Shown one piece after another: positions 9,455-17,103 of a DNA stretch of 64,000 nt. Positions within the stretch are counted from its first letter, which is position 1; every line of letters starts with the position of its first letter. Both the position numbers and the translations under genes were made by a program. The notes under the pieces were generated by a model. It did no database searches. It was not told the origin of the DNA and saw only the letters and a list, made by a program, of their open reading frames with translations. The DNA is from Alphaproteobacteria bacterium SO-S41 (GTDB taxonomy: Bacteria; Pseudomonadota; Alphaproteobacteria; Micropepsales; Micropepsaceae), in the NCBI GenBank assembly GCA_019670725.1, contig AP024629.1:1302001-1366000 (forward strand), in the 5' to 3' direction.

Positions 9455-11188
9455 CTAAGGCGCGCGATAGGCGAGGTCGGCGGCGACGCGGGGGATGATC
9501 CCGCTCCAGTCGCCGAAGGCCGCCGGCGAATAGACATGGCTGGCGCGATACCAAGGATAGTGATCGGTGCCGAGCTGCGGCCAGACGGGGCCGGCGGTGA
9601 GGAACCAGATCTCGGTGCCGACCGCGCCCGCCATCGCCGCGGCGGCGGTCGGGGCGGAGATCGCGAGGTCGCAAGCGGCGGAGAGCGCGGCGGCCCCTTC
9701 GAGATCGTTCTTGAGATCGAGACCCTCGACCTGATGGATGGTGACGCCGAAGAGCTCGTGGGCGCGGGCGATCTCGGCGGACGCGTCGCCATATTGCAGG
9801 TTCACGAAGGCGACGTTGGGCGTCTTCAGGATCGGCGCCCAGAGGTCGATGGCGCTGAAATATTTCTGGCGATGCGCGTTGATCATCATCGAGCGCCAGC
9901 AGATGCCGACGATGACGCGGCCGTCCTGGGGCAGCGCGGCGCGCATCTCGGCGACGCGGGCCTGGTCGGGCGTCAGGAACGCCTTGCCGGGGAAGGCGTC
10001 CAGCGTTTTGCGAAGTTGAGGCAGGGCGCTGCCGAGCGGCAGGACATAGTCGGGCTTGCCGGCCCAGGGGGCGAGGCGGAGATCCTTGCCGTTATGCTTG
10101 GCAACGAAATAGTTGCCGACTTCGGCCGTAGGGAAGGAGCGCGCGAAAAGTGTCCGCATGCGGCTGTCGACGGCGATCTTGAGCTGGCCTGCGGGGCCGA
10201 TCGCGGCGGCGATGTCGGGCAGGGTGTTGGCGAACATGACCTCGTCACCGAGGCCTTGCTCGCCCATCACGAGCACGGATTTGCCGGCGAGATCCTCGCC
10301 TTTCCAGAACGGTGCGTCGATGCCGTAGAGCATGGAGGCACGGTGCTGGTGGTGGTGGCGGACCTCGTACGCGGCGAAGCCTTCGGCAAGGCGGCCCATG
10401 GCGATCAAGCAGAGCGCCTTGGCGTGTTCGGTCTCCAGCCGGTCGCGCGGCTCCTGATGCAGCGACATCGCGGTCTCGTAGGCGGCAAGGGCCTCCTCGA
10501 GCGGGCCGGTGTGGTGGAGGCCATAGCCGAGATTGTGCCAGGCGCGCGTGAAGTTCGGATCGAGCCGCAGGGCCTCGCGATAGAAGGTCGCGGCCTGGCC
10601 GAAATCGCTGAGCTCGACGAGGATGGTGCCGAGCGTGTTCCAGAGCAGCGGCTGCTCGGGCATGCGGTAGATGGCGTCGCGGCAGATCTCGATCGCTTCG
10701 TCGAAGCGCGACTGGTCGCGGAGGACGCCGGCGAGATTGTTCCAGCCCATCGGCGTGCCGGGCGCCATTTCGCAGGCGAGGCGGAAGAACTTCTCCGCGA
10801 CTTGGTGCAGGTCCATGCGCCAGGCGGCGAGGCCGAGATTGAGGTAGAGGTCGGTGTCGGTGGGGTCGAGCTGAAAGGCGCGCTCGTACATCTCCATCGC
10901 GCGGCCGATCTCGCCCAGATGATCGAGGCTGAGGGCCAGCATGTGGAAGGCTTGGCCCGATTTCGGGTCGGCGCCGGTGGCGTCGACCGCAAGCATCGCC
11001 GATTTCGCGTAGTCGGCGCGGCGGAAAGCGGCGATCGCCTTGCGCAGATGCTTGTGGCAAAGGCGCTGGGCAGCGTCGGAGATGCCGCCGGCCGCCGTCG
11101 TCTTTTCGGCGCGGGCGAGGAATTCGGCTTTGGCGTCGGCGCCGGTCGCCCACGCGCCCTTGGCTTCCGCGGCCTCGTTGGCGGCCAT
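9455..11188 (-). CDS. flmG: FlmG-like TPR glycosyltransferase (flagellin glycosyltransferase candidate)
   Basis: A 577-residue protein. Residues of about 45-290 are consecutive tetratricopeptide repeats (for example GRAMEMYERAFQLDPTDTDL and AATFYREALRLDPNFTRAW). Residues of about 330-577 resemble a GT-B glycosyltransferase half (VIVGICWRSMMINAHRQKYF; AISAPTAAAAMAGAVG). Caulobacter FlmG has this architecture; its TPR part binds flagellin and its catalytic part adds pseudaminic acid. Here the gene is divergent from flbT-flaF and the flagellins, and pseB/pseC lie nearby, which supports the same role. A paralogue lies at 30211-31698; the two share a near-identical 27-bp stretch in the TPR region. 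Confidence 0.7.
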   Translation of the reverse strand: MAANEAAEAKGAWATGADAKAEFLARAEKTTAAGGISDAAQRLCHKHLRKAIAAFRRADYAKSAMLAVDATGADPKSGQAFHMLALSLDHLGEIGRAMEMYERAFQLDPTDTDLYLNLGLAAWRMDLHQVAEKFFRLACEMAPGTPMGWNNLAGVLRDQSRFDEAIEICRDAIYRMPEQPLLWNTLGTILVELSDFGQAATFYREALRLDPNFTRAWHNLGYGLHHTGPLEEALAAYETAMSLHQEPRDRLETEHAKALCLIAMGRLAEGFAAYEVRHHHQHRASMLYGIDAPFWKGEDLAGKSVLVMGEQGLGDEVMFANTLPDIAAAIGPAGQLKIAVDSRMRTLFARSFPTAEVGNYFVAKHNGKDLRLAPWAGKPDYVLPLGSALPQLRKTLDAFPGKAFLTPDQARVAEMRAALPQDGRVIVGICWRSMMINAHRQKYFSAIDLWAPILKTPNVAFVNLQYGDASAEIARAHELFGVTIHQVEGLDLKNDLEGAAALSAACDLAISAPTAAAAMAGAVGTEIWFLTAGPVWPQLGTDHYPWYRASHVYSPAAFGDWSGIIPRVAADLAYRAP

Positions 11189-11336
11189 CAGTGCTGCTCC
11201 AGATATGGCGCGATAAGGCGTTCACCTTGGTTAAGGAGTTGTGAACCGCCGTGATGCGACTCTCACAGAATCAATCGCGCGCGTTGATGCGCTCTTAACC
11301 CAGAGCGCCCTAACGTCCTGGCCGCAGGGAACCCGT

Positions 11337-11765
11337 ATGCCGCTTAAACTATCGCTAAAGCCGCACGAGAAATTCGTCGTCAACGGCGCCGTGATGACCA
11401 ATGGCGACCGCAAGGCCGAGGTCATCATCCAGAACCGGGCGTCGATCCTGCGGGAGAAGGACATCCTGCAGCCGGCCGATGCGCAGACGCCGCTGCGCCG
11501 CGTCTATTTCCCCATCCAGATGATGTATCTGGAGTCCTCCTCAGGGGGCGAGAATATCGACGCCTATTACGACACGTTCGCCGACCGCATGGCGGACTTC
11601 ATGGGCGTGATCTCCAATCCCGACGTCATGGCCGCCTGCGTCGCGATCAGCCGCGACGTGCTGGGCGGGCACTATTACCGGGCACTGATGACGTGCCGCC
11701 GGTTGTTCGACTACGAGCAGGAAAGACTCAATTATGCCCCTGAAAGCGTACCAGCAGACGCTTAA
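11337..11765 (+). CDS. flbT: Flagellin mRNA regulator FlbT
   Basis: A 142-residue protein that begins [19 protein letters not shown] and contains [16 protein letters not shown] and [10 protein letters not shown], typical of FlbT. In Caulobacter FlbT binds the 5' leader of flagellin mRNA and represses its translation and stability until the hook is complete. I chose the ATG at 11337, which gives the family's normal length. The 3' end overlaps flaF by 32 bases, so the two are translated together. Confidence 0.95.
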   Translation: MPLKLSLKPHEKFVVNGAVMTNGDRKAEVIIQNRASILREKDILQPADAQTPLRRVYFPIQMMYLESSSGGENIDAYYDTFADRMADFMGVISNPDVMAACVAISRDVLGGHYYRALMTCRRLFDYEQERLNYAPESVPADA

Positions 11766-12093
11766 GGCGACCGAGAACCCGCGCGACCTGGAATACCGTT
11801 TGTTCGGCCAGGTCACGCGGGCGCTGCTCGATATCACGCCCCTGCCGCGCAACGATCCCAAGGTGATCGAGGCGATCGACTGGAATCGCCGCGTGTGGAC
11901 GGCGATGGCGAACGACTGCGCGAGCGAAGGCAATGCGATGCCGCCGACGCTGCGCGCGGGGATCATCTCGCTGTCGATGTTCGTCGGGCGCTATTCCTCG
12001 CAGGTCATGGCGAGCGCCATGCCGGTCGATCCGCTGGTCGAGATCAACCGCATGATCATGCAGGGCCTCGCGACCCGCGCCGCCGCGGCGTAG
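11734..12093 (+). CDS. flaF: Flagellin biosynthesis protein FlaF
   Basis: A 119-residue helical protein ([20 protein letters not shown] ... [15 protein letters not shown]) of the FlaF family. FlaF acts with FlbT: in Caulobacter it promotes flagellin synthesis or secretion and counteracts FlbT. The gene starts inside the 3' end of flbT and precedes the three flagellin genes. Confidence 0.95.
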   Translation: MPLKAYQQTLKATENPRDLEYRLFGQVTRALLDITPLPRNDPKVIEAIDWNRRVWTAMANDCASEGNAMPPTLRAGIISLSMFVGRYSSQVMASAMPVDPLVEINRMIMQGLATRAAAA

Positions 12094-12199
12094 GCCCGCC
12101 ACTACAATCTGAGAAATCGAGATCGGGCGCGACGGCAGGACTGCCGTACGCGTCCTATTGCGCCCACCTCGGCAGATAGCGCCGGGCAGCGTCGGCCCG

Positions 12200-12214
12200 C
12201 GGCATGAATTGCCG
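12200..12214. promoter_or_regulatory. FlbD ftr-like palindrome before flagellin 1
   Basis: CGGCA-TGAAT-TGCCG is a perfect 5-bp inverted repeat with a 5-base gap. Its centre lies about 69 bp upstream of the -24 GG of the sigma-54 promoter at 12275. The same element occurs before several flagellar operons in this window, as expected for a FlbD-type enhancer. Confidence 0.6.
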
Positions 12215-12274
12215 GGTCGGCCGATTGCGGCCTCAAATCGTCTTTTATATTCAAAGGCTTGCCGCCGTTAACCT

Positions 12275-12289
12275 TGGCACGCGTGTTGC
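12275..12289 (+). promoter_or_regulatory. Sigma-54 promoter of flagellin 1
   Basis: TGGCACGCGTGTTGC matches the sigma-54 consensus (TGGCAC-N5-TTGC) exactly, with the -24 GG and -12 GC twelve bases apart. Transcription should start near 12301, leaving a ~60-base leader. Confidence 0.85.
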
Positions 12290-12300
12290 GACCTAGACGC

Positions 12301-12329
12301 CAGGCAGAAGCCTGCGAGCAAAACGCTCG
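12301..12329 (+). promoter_or_regulatory. Tandem hairpin leader of flagellin 1 (possible FlbT target)
   Basis: Two adjacent stems start at the predicted transcript end: CAGGC-AGAA-GCCTG (12301-12314) and CGAGC-AAAAC-GCTCG (12315-12329). The second stem and the following AATCCAG...AGAACGGA recur in the flagellin 2 leader. FlbT is known to act on flagellin 5' leaders, so this is a plausible binding structure. Confidence 0.55.
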
Positions 12330-12360
12330 ACACCAATCCAGCCAGAACGGACGGAAAACA

Positions 12361-13182
12361 ATGCTTAGCGTGAACACTAACGTGGGGGCGATGATCGCCC
12401 TCCAGAACCTGTCGAAGACCAACAGCCAGATGGCCGAGACCCAGAACCGCATCAATACAGGTATGAGCGTCGCGACCGCCAAGGACAATGGCGGCCTCTA
12501 TGCGATTGCCCAGACGATGCGCGGGGATGTCGGCGCCCTGACGGCGGTCGGACAAAGTCTCAATCGCGCCAAGAGCATCGTCGATGTTGCTCTGGCGGCC
12601 GGCGAGACAATTTCCGACCTGATCGTCCAGATGAAGGAGAAGGTCGTTGCAGCCGCCGACTCGTCGATTGATACGACGAGCCGGAAGGCCTTGAACGAGG
12701 ATTTCGTGGCGCTGCGCAAGCAGTTGGCTTCGATCGTTACGAACGCTTCGTTCAACGGTACCAACCTCATCAACAACACGACAACCCGGCTGCAGTCGCT
12801 CGCGTCTGCTTCGGGCTCGCGGTTGACCACCCTGGGTGAGAACCTGTCGCTGAGCGGATCGATCGTAACGATCGCGAACACGGCGACGATCCTCACCCAA
12901 TCGGGCGCGTCGACGATGATGGCCACCGTCAACACCTCGCTCAACAACCTGAACCAGGCGCTGGCGCGACTCGGTACGGGATCGAAGCGCCTTGCCTTGC
13001 AGGAAACCTTCGTGACCAAGCTGTCGGACAGTCTGAAGGGCGGTATCGGCAATCTCGTCGATGCCGACCTGGCGGTCGAAAGCGCCCGCCTCCAGTCGCT
13101 GCAGGTCAAGCAGCAGCTGGGTCTGCAGGCGCTCAGCATCGCCAACTCGGCGCCTCAAACGGTGCTGTCGCTGTTCCAGTAG
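12361..13182 (+). CDS. Flagellin 1
   Basis: A 273-residue flagellin, exported by the flagellar type III apparatus to build the filament. The N-terminal D0/D1 region begins MLSVNTNVGAMIALQNLSKT with NRINTGMSVATAKDNGG; the C-terminal D0 helix ends QALSIANSAPQTVLSLFQ. There is almost no variable central domain, as usual for alphaproteobacterial flagellins. The ATG at 12361 follows ACGGAAAACA. Serine/threonine-rich stretches around residues 140-190 offer O-glycosylation sites. It has its own sigma-54 promoter and terminator. Confidence 0.97.
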   Translation: MLSVNTNVGAMIALQNLSKTNSQMAETQNRINTGMSVATAKDNGGLYAIAQTMRGDVGALTAVGQSLNRAKSIVDVALAAGETISDLIVQMKEKVVAAADSSIDTTSRKALNEDFVALRKQLASIVTNASFNGTNLINNTTTRLQSLASASGSRLTTLGENLSLSGSIVTIANTATILTQSGASTMMATVNTSLNNLNQALARLGTGSKRLALQETFVTKLSDSLKGGIGNLVDADLAVESARLQSLQVKQQLGLQALSIANSAPQTVLSLFQ

Positions 13183-13216
13183 GCCTTCGAATCGGGTTCG
13201 AAAAGACCCAAGAGTA

Positions 13217-13250
13217 TGAAGGGGCGGCCGCAGGGCCGCCCCTTTCTTTT
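13217..13250 (+). terminator. Terminator of flagellin 1
   Basis: AAGGGGCGGCC-GCAG-GGCCGCCCCTT is a perfect 11-bp stem followed by a T-rich TCTTTT run, a strong intrinsic terminator 35 bases after the stop codon. Confidence 0.9.
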
Positions 13251-13324
13251 CATCCGCACGCGGAAGATTTTGCCGGGTGATTTCTGCCGGGCAGGCAGAA
13301 AATTCTGCTTAAGGCCAGGTTACT

Positions 13325-13339
13325 AGGCAGGTGCTGCCT
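13325..13339. promoter_or_regulatory. Variant ftr-like palindrome before flagellin 2
   Basis: AGGCA-GGTGC-TGCCT differs from the CGGCA-N5-TGCCG element only in the outermost base pair, which changes on both arms and keeps the symmetry. It is centred about 65 bp upstream of the sigma-54 -24 box, the same spacing as at flagellin 1. Extra half-sites (TTCTGCCGG) lie just upstream around 13284-13292. Confidence 0.45.
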
Positions 13340-13395
13340 GCACAAAGTGCCGCAAAGCCGAGTCACACGGTGGTGAATGGAAATTAATGCCGGGC

Positions 13396-13410
13396 TGGCA
13401 CGGCGGGTGC
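13396..13410 (+). promoter_or_regulatory. Sigma-54 promoter of flagellin 2
   Basis: TGGCACGGCGGGTGC has a perfect -24 box and a -12 box of GTGC instead of TTGC, with the correct 12-base GG-to-GC spacing. Confidence 0.75.
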
Positions 13411-13422
13411 GTTCGGGATGGC

Positions 13423-13454
13423 AGGGGCAAAACGCCCTTCGAGCAGAACGCTCG
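13423..13454 (+). promoter_or_regulatory. Tandem hairpin leader of flagellin 2 (possible FlbT target)
   Basis: A first stem, AGGGGC-AAAAC-GCCCTT at 13423-13439 (one G-T pair), is followed at once by CGAGC-AGAAC-GCTCG at 13440-13454. The second stem is nearly identical to that of flagellin 1; the first has a different sequence but the same place and shape, which suggests the structure itself is kept. Confidence 0.55.
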
Positions 13455-13480
13455 TCACAGATCCAGAACGGAGACTACCA

Positions 13481-14305
13481 ATGGCTCTCGGTGTTAACAC
13501 CAATATGGGCGCGATGATCGCCCTGCAGAACCTCTCGAAGACCAATTCCGAACTCCAGACCGTCCAGGGCCGCATCAACACCGGCCTTTCGGTTGCTGGC
13601 GCCAAGGACAACGGCGGTCTCTACGCCATCGCCCAGGCGATGCGCGGCGACGTCGCCTCGCTCGGCGCGGTCTCGACCAGCCTCAACCGCGCGAAGAGCG
13701 TCGTGGACGTCGGCCTGGCGGCCGGTGAATCCATCTCCGACCTGCTCGTGCAGATGAAGGAAAAGGTTGTCGCCGCCCAGGACGCGTCGATCGACACGAC
13801 CTCGCGCAACGCGCTGAACGAAGACTTCGTCGCCCTGCGCAAGCAGATGGCCTCGATCGTCTCGAACGCGTCGTTCAACGGCAAGAACCTGATCAACACG
13901 GGCACCGGCTTCGCCGCCATCGCGAGCGCCAACGGTTCGTCGAAGATCTCGGTCAACGCCGAAAACCTGTCGCTGTCGGGCTCGGTCGTCACGATCACAT
14001 CGACCGCGACGATCAACACGCAGGCCAAGGCCTCGACGATGCTGGCGACGCTGAACGCCTCGCTCTCTAACACCAACCAGGCGCTCGCGCGTCTCGGCTC
14101 GGTGTCGAAGCGCCTGGACACGCAGCTGTCGTTCAACACGAAGGTCTCCGATGCGCTGACGTCCGGCATCGGCAACCTCGTCGACGCCGACCTCTCGGTC
14201 GAGTCCGCGCGCTTGCAGTCCCTCCAGGTCAAGCAGCAGCTTGGTCTCCAGGCGCTGTCGATCGCGAACTCGGCGCCGCAGACGGTCCTGAGCCTGTTCC
14301 GCTAA
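13481..14305 (+). CDS. Flagellin 2
   Basis: A 274-residue flagellin closely related to flagellin 1, beginning MALGVNTNMGAMIALQNLSK and ending QALSIANSAPQTVLSLFR. D0/D1 regions are complete and the middle is a short Ser/Thr-rich linker. I chose the ATG at 13481, which sits behind AACGGAGA and matches its paralogues. Codon use is very biased to C-ending codons, which suggests high expression and the main filament subunit; that is inference. Confidence 0.97.
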   Translation: MALGVNTNMGAMIALQNLSKTNSELQTVQGRINTGLSVAGAKDNGGLYAIAQAMRGDVASLGAVSTSLNRAKSVVDVGLAAGESISDLLVQMKEKVVAAQDASIDTTSRNALNEDFVALRKQMASIVSNASFNGKNLINTGTGFAAIASANGSSKISVNAENLSLSGSVVTITSTATINTQAKASTMLATLNASLSNTNQALARLGSVSKRLDTQLSFNTKVSDALTSGIGNLVDADLSVESARLQSLQVKQQLGLQALSIANSAPQTVLSLFR

Positions 14306-14391
14306 GCGGATAGGAGGCCCCTCCCAAACTGACTGGAAGGGGTCTCCAACCGCTTGACGGCAGGTCCAACCTCGTACGGGAGGTGGAGGAC

Positions 14392-14733
14392 ATGATCGAA
14401 GCACTGAGTGGAGTGACGGCGACGACGCCCACCGAACGCGTATTGGCGCCTGCGGCAAAACCGCAGGCAGAGGCGGTCGAGGCTCAGCCGCAAGGCATCG
14501 CGCCCAAGGCCGCGGAAGCTGTCGAAAACGCGTTGAAGGCACTCGATCCGCCGATCATGGGCCAGAACGAACGCCTGAGCATTTCCCGCGACGAGAAAAC
14601 GGGATTGTTCATCTACTCCAGCGTCGACCGCGAAACCGGCAAAGTGGTTCGCCAGTGGCCGGTCGAGAGCATGCTGCAGTTCAAGGCCTATATACGCGAG
14701 ATTTCCGGCGTGATGGTCGATCGCCAGGTCTGA
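14392..14733 (+). CDS. FlaG-like flagellar protein
   Basis: A 113-residue protein between flagellin genes. The C-terminal half (NERLSISRDEKTGLFIYSSV ... VVRQWPVESMLQFKAYIRE) matches the FlaG pattern; the N-terminal half is Ala/Pro-rich and disordered. FlaG proteins influence filament length in other bacteria, but the mechanism is unclear. The ATG at 14392 has GGGAGG eight bases upstream; a GTG at 14383 is an alternative start. It is followed by a strong terminator. Confidence 0.8.
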   Translation: MIEALSGVTATTPTERVLAPAAKPQAEAVEAQPQGIAPKAAEAVENALKALDPPIMGQNERLSISRDEKTGLFIYSSVDRETGKVVRQWPVESMLQFKAYIREISGVMVDRQV

Positions 14734-14761
14734 CCCCCACGCACAAAGTTCACGCTCAACT

Positions 14762-14795
14762 CGGCCCGCGGCGCAATCCGCGGGCCGTCTTTCTT
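14762..14795 (+). terminator. Terminator after the FlaG-like gene
   Basis: CGGCCCGCGG and CCGCGGGCCG form a perfect 10-bp stem with a CGCAAT loop, followed by TCTTTCTT. It ends the flagellin 2 / FlaG-like unit. Confidence 0.9.
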
Positions 14796-14905
14796 GCTCG
14801 GCAAAAATGACCGGGCCATGACGGGTCTGCCGACCGGCGGCGGGGTGCACTGACCAGCGCCTCAAGATTGTTCAATTATATCAAATACATAAAATGTGGC
14901 GCGGC

Positions 14906-14920
14906 TGGCCCGGGCTTTGC
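14906..14920 (+). promoter_or_regulatory. Sigma-54 promoter of flagellin 3
   Basis: TGGCCCGGGCTTTGC keeps the GG and GC pairs at 12-base spacing and a TTTGC -12 box; the -24 box has C for A at one place. Only an imperfect ftr half-site (CGGCA at 14799-14803) is seen upstream. Confidence 0.7.
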
Positions 14921-14935
14921 TCTCTTAACCATGCA

Positions 14936-14952
14936 CGCCGCGGACTGCGGCG
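14936..14952 (+). promoter_or_regulatory. Leader hairpin of flagellin 3
   Basis: CGCCGC-GGACT-GCGGCG forms a 6-bp stem with a five-base loop just inside the predicted transcript. It differs in sequence from the flagellin 1 and 2 leaders and is single rather than tandem. Confidence 0.4.
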
Positions 14953-14973
14953 GTCTGGGAGTGGAGAAGCCGT

Positions 14974-15807
14974 ATGGTTATGTCGGTCAACACCAATGTC
15001 GGCGCGATGATCGCGCTGCAGAACCTGAACGCCAGCTCGCGCGAGCTGGACATGACCCAGAACCGCGTCTCGACTGGCCTGAAGGTGATGGGGGCCAAGG
15101 ACAATGCCTCCGTCTACGCGATCGCCCAGGGCATGCGGGCCGATATCGGCGCGATGAACGCGGTGACCTCCAGCCTCAACCGGGCCAAGTCGATCACCGA
15201 CGTGGCGCTGGCCGGCGGCGAGACAATTTCGGACCTCCTCGTCCAGATGAAAGAGAAGGTCATCGCGGCCAACGACGCCTCGGTCGACACCACGGCGCGG
15301 GCCGCGCTCAACGAAGACTTCAAGGCGCTGCGCAGCCAGATCGCCTCGATCGTCGCGAATTCGAAGTTCGACGGCGCGAACCTTATCAACGGCTCGGTCA
15401 CGACCGGCATCGAAATGCTGGCCGACGCCGATGCGACCAGCGCGATCACGCTGATCCCCGAAAACCTGTCGGTCGGCGGCTCGATCCTGACGATCAAGAG
15501 CACGACCTCGCTGACGACGCTGGCCGCCGCCTCGGGTGCGCTGGCGCTGGTCAATGCCAGCCTTTCCAACGTCAACAGCGCGCTCGCGCGGATCGGCTCG
15601 ATCGGCAAGAAGGTCGACCAGCATCTCGTCTTCGTCGGCAAGCTGAGCGACTCGCTGAAGGGCGGCGTCGGCAACCTGGTCGATGCAGACATGGCGGTTG
15701 AAAGCGCCAAGCTGCAGGCCTTGCAGATCAAACAACAGCTCGGCGCCCAGGCGCTGTCGATCGCCAACTCGGCGCCGCAGATCATCCTCTCGCTGTTCCA
15801 GGGATAG
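14974..15807 (+). CDS. Flagellin 3
   Basis: A 277-residue flagellin, more diverged than the other two. It begins MVMSVNTNVGAMIALQNLNA and ends QALSIANSAPQIILSLFQG, with NRVSTGLKVMGAKDNASVYA in D0/D1. The start at 14974 could also be the ATG two codons later (14980), which would match the paralogues exactly. Its own sigma-54 promoter, different leader and terminator suggest separate dosing or a different place in the filament. Confidence 0.96.
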   Translation: MVMSVNTNVGAMIALQNLNASSRELDMTQNRVSTGLKVMGAKDNASVYAIAQGMRADIGAMNAVTSSLNRAKSITDVALAGGETISDLLVQMKEKVIAANDASVDTTARAALNEDFKALRSQIASIVANSKFDGANLINGSVTTGIEMLADADATSAITLIPENLSVGGSILTIKSTTSLTTLAAASGALALVNASLSNVNSALARIGSIGKKVDQHLVFVGKLSDSLKGGVGNLVDADMAVESAKLQALQIKQQLGAQALSIANSAPQIILSLFQG

Positions 15808-15834
15808 CGGCCGCTTCTTCGCCGCTCTGTCGCG

Positions 15835-15872
15835 TAACGCCCGCCGGCCCCACCCGGCGGGCGTTATGTTTT
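15835..15872 (+). terminator. Terminator of flagellin 3
   Basis: TAACGCCCGCCGG and CCGGCGGGCGTTA form a perfect 13-bp stem with a six-base loop, followed by TGTTTT. It separates flagellin 3 from the convergent pseC. Confidence 0.92.
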
Positions 15873-15900
15873 GGGAGTTCGCACCGGAGAGGAGAGTCGC

Positions 15901-17103
15901 CTAGCCGCCGAGCGCGGCGGTTAGCGCCTTGGCGACCCGGAGGACGTCGCTCTCTGTCATCGCGGCGAAGAGCGGCAGCGAGAGGCAGCCGGCGTAATAG
16001 GCGTCTGCGCCGGGGAGTTCGAGGCCGGGGGCGCGGGCGGCGTAATAGGGTTGGCGATGGACAGGGATGTAGTGGACCTGGCTGCCGATGCCGGCCTCGG
16101 CCAAGCGGCCCATGACTGTCGCGCGATCGACGCCGGCGGCGGCGAAGTTGATCTTCACCGCGAGCAGATGCCAGCCGGCTTCGCCATGAACGGGTTCGGC
16201 GGGCGGGGTGACGAGCGGGGCGAGCGGCGCCAGAGCTTCGCGGTAGAGCGCGACGAGGTCGCGGCGCTGGCGGACGAAGCGGGCGAGCTTCTTCAACTGC
16301 GAGATGCCGAGGGCGCAGAGAATGTCGGGCGCGCGGTAGTTGAAGCCAGGCTCGTGGAGTTCGTAGAACCAGGGATTGCCAGCGCCGTCAGCTTTCTTGC
16401 TTTCGGGGAGACGGAAGGCATCGGCTTCGCGGATAAGACCGTGACTGCGGTCGCGGCGGAGGCCGGCGGCCATGGCCGCGTCATTCGTGGTGATCGCGCC
16501 GCCTTCGCCCATGGCGATGGTCTTGACAGGATGGAAGCTGAAGCAGGTGAGATCGCCATAGGCGCAGGCGCCGACCGAGCTGTCGCCTTGCGTGCCGCCG
16601 ACGGCGTGGCAGGCATCCTCGATGACCCAGAGGCCCCAGGACTTTGCCAGTTCGGAAATCCCCGCCATATCGCAGGACGGGCCGTTGAGATGGACGGGGA
16701 AGACGGCGCGGGTGCTGGTGGGCGCGCGGCGGAGCGCGTCGAGCAGGGTCGCGGGCGTCATCAGGCCGGTGACTGGATCGACATCGGCGAAAACGACCTC
16801 GGCGCCGCAATAGCGCACGGCATTGGCGGTCGCGACGAAGGTGAGTGAGGGGACGATGGCGGTCTGGCCGCGGTCGAGCTTGATCGCGCGGGCCGCGAGA
16901 TGTAGCGCGGCGGTGCCGTTGGAGACGACGACGGCTTCGGCCGCGCCGGTGGTTTTCGCAAAATCGGCTTCGAAGCGCGGGACCAGCGGGCCGGTCGTCA
17001 GATAAGGCGAGAGCAGCGCCTCGCGCACGGCTTCCAGATCGTCGTCCTCGATGGTCTGGCGGCCATAGGGCAGGAAGGGCTGCACGTCGCCGGCCGGCTT
17101 CAC
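15901..17103 (-). CDS. pseC: PseC: UDP-4-amino-4,6-dideoxy-N-acetyl-altrosamine transaminase
   Basis: A 400-residue PLP-dependent aminotransferase of the DegT/DnrJ/EryC1 type. Lys194 in SFHPVKTIAMGEGG is the PLP-binding lysine; EDACHAVGG holds the Asp that contacts the pyridine nitrogen. Second step of pseudaminic acid synthesis: it adds an amino group at C4 of the PseB product. It overlaps pseB by four bases (ATGA) and is the last gene of a long minus-strand operon, convergent with flagellin 3. Its Caulobacter counterpart is FlmB. Confidence 0.92.
   Translation of the reverse strand: MKPAGDVQPFLPYGRQTIEDDDLEAVREALLSPYLTTGPLVPRFEADFAKTTGAAEAVVVSNGTAALHLAARAIKLDRGQTAIVPSLTFVATANAVRYCGAEVVFADVDPVTGLMTPATLLDALRRAPTSTRAVFPVHLNGPSCDMAGISELAKSWGLWVIEDACHAVGGTQGDSSVGACAYGDLTCFSFHPVKTIAMGEGGAITTNDAAMAAGLRRDRSHGLIREADAFRLPESKKADGAGNPWFYELHEPGFNYRAPDILCALGISQLKKLARFVRQRRDLVALYREALAPLAPLVTPPAEPVHGEAGWHLLAVKINFAAAGVDRATVMGRLAEAGIGSQVHYIPVHRQPYYAARAPGLELPGADAYYAGCLSLPLFAAMTESDVLRVAKALTAALGG

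Noticed and set aside
10558-10595. Recent duplication or mobile repeat shared with 31284-31311
   Set aside because: The near-identical 27-bp stretch encodes the same TPR segment in two paralogous glycosyltransferases; ordinary paralogy explains it.
12133-12146. CGGCA-GGAC-TGCCG as another ftr element after flaF
   Set aside because: The gap is four rather than five bases, and it lies far (about 140 bp) from the promoter; it could as well be a weak hairpin ending flaF.
14318-14349. Terminator after flagellin 2
   Set aside because: CCCCTCCC and GGAAGGGG pair only imperfectly and no T-run follows; read-through into the FlaG-like gene seems likely.
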